Source: Soonwooa sp032062245
Lineage (GTDB): Bacteria; Bacteroidota; Bacteroidia; Flavobacteriales; Weeksellaceae
DNA: 64,000 bases
NCBI RefSeq assembly: GCF_032062245.1
Contig: NZ_DAMBQF010000005.1
Coordinates: 1 to 64,000 of the forward strand
Reading direction: 5' to 3'
Below are positions 60,360-64,000 of this stretch, one piece after another. The first letter of the stretch is position 1; each line of letters starts with the position of its first letter. The position numbers and the translations under genes were made by a program. Below the pieces are notes generated by a model. It searched no databases. It saw only the letters and a program-made list of their open reading frames with translations, and was not told where the DNA came from.

Positions 60360-62012
60360 CTAGATTCCCATCAACTCTTTCGCTTGCGAGATAGCAGCTT
60401 GCGTTACGGTGCTACCCGAAAGAAGCTGTGCAATCTCTTGTAGACGATCGTCTTCATTTAAAGGGATAATATTCGAGCGCGTCAATCCGTCCACGTCCAT
60501 TTTGGTTACTTTGTAATGGTCGTCGGCTTTTGCAGCAACTTGTGCGAGATGGGTGATAACAATGAGTTGCATATTTTTTCCCATATCGTGCATCACTTTT
60601 CCGATTTCTTCTGCAACACGACCAGAAACGCCGGTATCGATTTCGTCCAAAATCAAAGTTGGAAGATTGCTATGTTCTGCCAAGATTTTCTTTATTGAAA
60701 GCATAACACGAGAACGTTCTCCACCAGAAATAGCACTTTGGATTGGCTTCATAGGAAAGCCAGAATTCGCCTGAAACATAATCTGGATATGCTCTTTCCC
60801 AAAAGAGTTATATTGCTCCGAAAGCGAGCGTTCCAAAGCAATTTTGGCTTTTTCTAAACCTAACTGTTTTAGGAGACTTTCAATTTTTTCAATAAGATTG
60901 GGTGTGCCTTTATCACGAAGCTTAGAAAGTTCTTTCGCTTCTTTTTCCAAATCTTTTTCAAGCTGAATAATTTGACCTTCGATGTCCGCAATTTCTGCCT
61001 CCAAATGCGTGAAGCCAGATTGTTCTTTGTCGAGTTGTTTTCTAATTTCGACCAGCGACTCTACATCCGAAACCTGATGTTTTAGGAACAAAGAATTTAG
61101 CGTGTTCATTTGTCGCAACATTTCTGCGAGAGCAGCAGGATCGATGTCAACTTTTTCAAGTTCGTTTTCGAGTTCGCTTAGGATGTCTTTTATTTCAAAA
61201 TAAGATTCGTCAAAACGTTTTTGGATGTCCTCAAATTTTGGTGACAAATCCGAAATCTTTTGCAGTTTTTGTTTAGCATCCAAAAAACTTTGTAACACGC
61301 CAATCTCGTCTTGATGAAATTTTTGGATAATTTGACCAAGGTTTTCAGAAATATATTCTGCATTTTCACGCGTACTCAACTCATCCTGAAGCTGTTTGAA
61401 ATCAATTTCATCGAGATTAATTTCATTAAGCTCGTTTAACAAAAAGCTTTTGTAGTCAGACTCTTTATGCGCATCTGCAAATTTTTGTTTTAAATTTTGA
61501 AGTTGGCGTTTAAGACTTTGGTAGGTGCTAAACTTCTTTTGATACGACTCCAAAACCTTTTGATTTTCCGAAACAGAATCCAATATCTGAAACTGATAAG
61601 CTTCCGAAAATAATTGCGAAGTCTCAAACTGCGAATGGATGTCGATTAGCTTGGACGTCAATTCTTTAAGAACGTCCAAAGTCACCGGAACATCATTGAC
61701 GAAAGCCCGCGACTTCCCACTAGAAAGGATTTCTCGACGGATAATAGATTCGGTATCAAAATCCAAATCTTGTTCGTCAAAAAAGCTTTTAAAATCTTCA
61801 CCAATCGTGAAATGCGCTTCTACAAGGCATTTTTTGTCGGCGTTGCTAATCGATTTTAGGTCGGCGCGTTCGCCCATGATTAGGCGCAAAGCACCAAGTA
61901 TAATAGATTTTCCTGCGCCCGTTTCACCCGTGATGACTTCCATACCTTTGTGAAGTTGGATGTCGAGGTGGTCAATCAGCGCAAAATTCTGAATAACAAT
62001 TCTTGAAAGCAT
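60360..62012 (-). CDS. recN: DNA repair protein RecN
   Basis: SMC-like ATPase of double-strand break repair. 550 residues: the N-terminal ATPase half with GETGAGKSIILGAL (about 31-44), a long coiled-coil middle (about 150-390), then the C-terminal half with ISGGERSRVMLSIKKI (signature), LILDEIDTGVSG (Walker B) and VITHLAQVAA. Normal length. A PorD-like gene lies upstream on the same strand after 24 bp. Confidence 0.95.
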   Translation of the reverse strand: MLSRIVIQNFALIDHLDIQLHKGMEVITGETGAGKSIILGALRLIMGERADLKSISNADKKCLVEAHFTIGEDFKSFFDEQDLDFDTESIIRREILSSGKSRAFVNDVPVTLDVLKELTSKLIDIHSQFETSQLFSEAYQFQILDSVSENQKVLESYQKKFSTYQSLKRQLQNLKQKFADAHKESDYKSFLLNELNEINLDEIDFKQLQDELSTRENAEYISENLGQIIQKFHQDEIGVLQSFLDAKQKLQKISDLSPKFEDIQKRFDESYFEIKDILSELENELEKVDIDPAALAEMLRQMNTLNSLFLKHQVSDVESLVEIRKQLDKEQSGFTHLEAEIADIEGQIIQLEKDLEKEAKELSKLRDKGTPNLIEKIESLLKQLGLEKAKIALERSLSEQYNSFGKEHIQIMFQANSGFPMKPIQSAISGGERSRVMLSIKKILAEHSNLPTLILDEIDTGVSGRVAEEIGKVMHDMGKNMQLIVITHLAQVAAKADDHYKVTKMDVDGLTRSNIIPLNEDDRLQEIAQLLSGSTVTQAAISQAKELMGI

Positions 62013-62036
62013 AAGATAGTTTTCCTCTGTGGAGGC

Positions 62037-62939
62037 TTATTTCCACTTATTCCATTTTGTGTCAATTTCTTTAGGCGCAAACATTGACATCAATTGTTTA
62101 AGATCATTCATATTAACAGAACCATTGTTGTTACTGTCAAAAATGCTGAATATTTCGTTTTTCTTCGTGTCGATAAATACGTTGAAAGCAGGATTCATTT
62201 GGAAGTCATTTTCGTAGACTTTTAGTTGCATCAACGCATCTGCTATATTCTTCTTAGCAGGATTTTGATCTGGTTTCGCCATATTATCAAGACCAATACG
62301 ATGATAATTATAATAAACAGTTCTCAACGTGCTGTTAGACTCTTTTTGGATTGCGTCAATAACAGAACCACGAGATTTAAGACCTTCAACTTGAGACCAG
62401 CCTGCGTAGTTGTTGTTCATTGAGTTTTGCGAAATTTTCAAAGCTTTATCAAACCAAGCTTGACCACCTTTTAATTTAAAACTATCGCCGTCATAACCCA
62501 AAATAACATAAACATAGAAGCTAATAACATCGATTAAGTTTTTCCCAGAAAATTGTCTTTCATTAAAAACTAAGTTCTCGTTTTCGCTATATTCAAAACC
62601 GAAATTATTGTCGTTAAAGTTGATAAGCGGCGACTCGTATTGTGAGTTAAAAACAGGTCTAGTGGCTTGTATAACAATACTTCCTTTGTAAGTATTACCC
62701 GATTTTTCAGAAATAACGATGGCAAAATTTGATTTTACTTTTTCAAAATTTTGAAGTCTTTTGCCTGTCCAAGATGTGTTGTTGATGAAATCTCTTAAGG
62801 ATTTTTCTAAAGTCTTATAGGTCTGTACGTTACTACCGCCTAATTGCTGATAGTTGATTTGGACGGTTGCCAAAAGTTCTTGCGATTGTGCAAATCCTGT
62901 TAAAACCAATAAAATAAATATGCTGAATAACTTTTTCAT
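62037..62939 (-). CDS. PorD-like (DUF4835) secreted protein
   Basis: 300 residues from MKKLFSIFILLVLTGFAQSQ, a signal peptide; an earlier ATG at 62972 is unlikely. DUF4835 text includes LLATVQINYQQLGGSN, FVYVILGYDGDSF-type VYVILGYDGDSFKLKGG and GLKSRGS. Members are PorD, a protein of the type IX secretion system in Bacteroidota. The C-terminal end carries an EF-hand-like loop, DSNNNGSVNMND. It lies between recN and coaBC, a typical order in flavobacteria. Confidence 0.85.
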   Translation of the reverse strand: MKKLFSIFILLVLTGFAQSQELLATVQINYQQLGGSNVQTYKTLEKSLRDFINNTSWTGKRLQNFEKVKSNFAIVISEKSGNTYKGSIVIQATRPVFNSQYESPLINFNDNNFGFEYSENENLVFNERQFSGKNLIDVISFYVYVILGYDGDSFKLKGGQAWFDKALKISQNSMNNNYAGWSQVEGLKSRGSVIDAIQKESNSTLRTVYYNYHRIGLDNMAKPDQNPAKKNIADALMQLKVYENDFQMNPAFNVFIDTKKNEIFSIFDSNNNGSVNMNDLKQLMSMFAPKEIDTKWNKWK

Positions 62940-63023
62940 TCTAAAATTAAACTTTGAAACGTAAAAATACACTTTTCGATTGAATAAAAAACGTGAAAAA
63001 CAAGGCTTTCTTATATAATCTGA

Positions 63024-64000
63024 CTAAAGCTTCAATTTTTCTTTAACCAAATTGAGAATATCGATGGCGACTTCTTCTTTTGACTTCAAATCAAAAACTC
63101 TTTTTTCGTCTTTTGTAAAGATTTTTATTTTATTAGTGTCGTTTTGAAAACCTGCACCTTCATCTCTTAAAGAATTAAGGACAATCATGTCAAGGTTTTT
63201 CTTTTCTAATTTTCCTTTTGCATTTTCTTCTTCATTTTGAGTTTCTAAAGCAAAACCGACCAAAAACTGATTTTGTTTTTCCTTTCCCATTTGGAGAAGA
63301 ATATCTTTATTCTTTACTAACTCAATGCTAAATTCTGAGTCGTTTTTCTTGATTTTTTCTGAAGCGACAACTTTCGGCGCGTAATCTGCAACTGCTGCAC
63401 TCGCAATTGCAATGTCAACATTTTGATAATATTTAAACACTTCATCAAACATTTGTGAAGCTGATGTCACACGATGGATTTCAATGTTAGGATTTTCGGG
63501 TTTTAGTTGCGATGGTCCCGAAACCAGAATAACCTTTGCGCCTTGCGAAGCTGCTTCCTCAGCTAATGCAAATCCCATTTTACCAGAAGAATGATTCCCG
63601 ATAAAGCGCACGGGATCGATGTTTTCATAAGTTGGACCTGCAGTTATCAAAACTGTTTTTCCTTTAAAAGCTTTTTCACCTTGTTCTGAGAAATGACGTT
63701 TAATATATTTTAAAATCGTTTCATTTTCTGCTAAACGTCCTTGCCCAACTAATCCACTTGCTAATTCGCCATATTCTGCTGGTATAATTGTAAGACCAAA
63801 TTCTTCTAATGTCGCTAAGTTTTTATTAGTTGACGGATGTTGGTACATATCCAAATCCATTGCTGGCGCAATTATCACAGGACATTTTGCAGACATATAA
63901 GTTGCCATGAGTAGATTGTCGCAAAGTCCAGTAGTCATCTTTGCCATTGTATTTGCTGTGCAAGGCGCGATCAGCATAAGATCTGCCCACAGCGCCAATT
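63024..64000 (-). CDS. coaBC: Coenzyme A biosynthesis bifunctional protein CoaBC (5' part outside window)
   Basis: Joins phosphopantothenate to cysteine and decarboxylates the product. The visible 325 residues begin in the CoaC flavoprotein half (LWADLMLIAPCTANTMAKM, CPVIIAPAMDLDMYQHPS, with the AMD motif) and continue into CoaB (LITAGPTYENIDPVRFIGNHSSGKMG, quoted here by its ends LITAGPTYE and SSGKMG). The N-terminus (about 75 residues, with the catalytic histidine) is cut by the right edge of the window. Confidence 0.95.
   Translation of the reverse strand, partial: LALWADLMLIAPCTANTMAKMTTGLCDNLLMATYMSAKCPVIIAPAMDLDMYQHPSTNKNLATLEEFGLTIIPAEYGELASGLVGQGRLAENETILKYIKRHFSEQGEKAFKGKTVLITAGPTYENIDPVRFIGNHSSGKMGFALAEEAASQGAKVILVSGPSQLKPENPNIEIHRVTSASQMFDEVFKYYQNVDIAIASAAVADYAPKVVASEKIKKNDSEFSIELVKNKDILLQMGKEKQNQFLVGFALETQNEEENAKGKLEKKNLDMIVLNSLRDEGAGFQNDTNKIKIFTKDEKRVFDLKSKEEVAIDILNLVKEKLKL

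Overview
The window is a piece of a low-GC Bacteroidota chromosome, most likely a flavobacterium of the Weeksellaceae (Chryseobacterium or Epilithonimonas type). The signs are the family content (DUF4251, DUF2306, DUF6973, PorD/DUF4835, fused SpmA/SpmB, long FtsZ), -7 boxes of the form TAnnTTTG in front of many genes, and few Shine-Dalgarno sites. The genus is inferred from protein character; no rRNA gene is present.

Layout. 0.1-15.7 kb is housekeeping: pyrD, methylmalonyl-CoA mutase with its chaperone MeaB, an M48 lipoprotein peptidase, clpC, a glycosyltransferase, thiL, a thioesterase, a flavoprotein and small lipoproteins. 15.75-21.55 kb is a decaying accessory island. Two divergent operons of small membrane and secreted proteins meet head to head at about 19.28-19.31 kb, where both first genes lack their 5' ends. 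At least four genes carry frameshifts or in-frame stops. 21.55-27.5 kb holds mutS, a bestrophin channel, a SpoU methyltransferase, a candidate small RNA on the minus strand, a CBS protein and nadK. 27.46-29.4 kb is a small AT-rich accessory block: an XRE regulator, a truncated lipoprotein and two outer-membrane barrels. 29.6-41.9 kb holds fbaA, accD without its zinc ribbon, SpmAB, a ComM/YifB ATPase, manC, a SprT-like protein, a TPR histidine kinase with its response regulator, an acetyltransferase, the YihA GTPase and a hydrolase.

42.1-58.7 kb is a complete division and cell wall (dcw) cluster on the plus strand: mraZ-rsmH-ftsL-ftsI-murE-[four-helix-bundle protein]-mraY-murD-ftsW-murG-murC-ftsQ-ftsA-ftsZ. 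It is preceded by three GTGGR repeats at 10-bp spacing, which match the MraZ-binding pattern. It is interrupted by a 23S-IVS-type four-helix-bundle gene flanked by 8-bp-periodic TTTAA tracts, and by a pair of REP-like palindromic units between ftsW and murG. Then come a YqeY-domain protein, a bacilliredoxin, recN, a PorD-like protein and a partial coaBC at the right edge.

The main unexplained signals are: (1) a GC-rich dispersed repeat in two copies (12.4 and 60.0 kb) whose paired arms differ in a compensatory way; (2) the four-helix-bundle insertion inside the dcw operon; (3) the promoter-deleted, decaying divergent operons; (4) a promoter-plus-terminator small RNA candidate at 25.7 kb; (5) several other intergenic inverted repeats. 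I saw no tRNA, rRNA, CRISPR array, transposase or prophage gene, and no clear complete new defence system.
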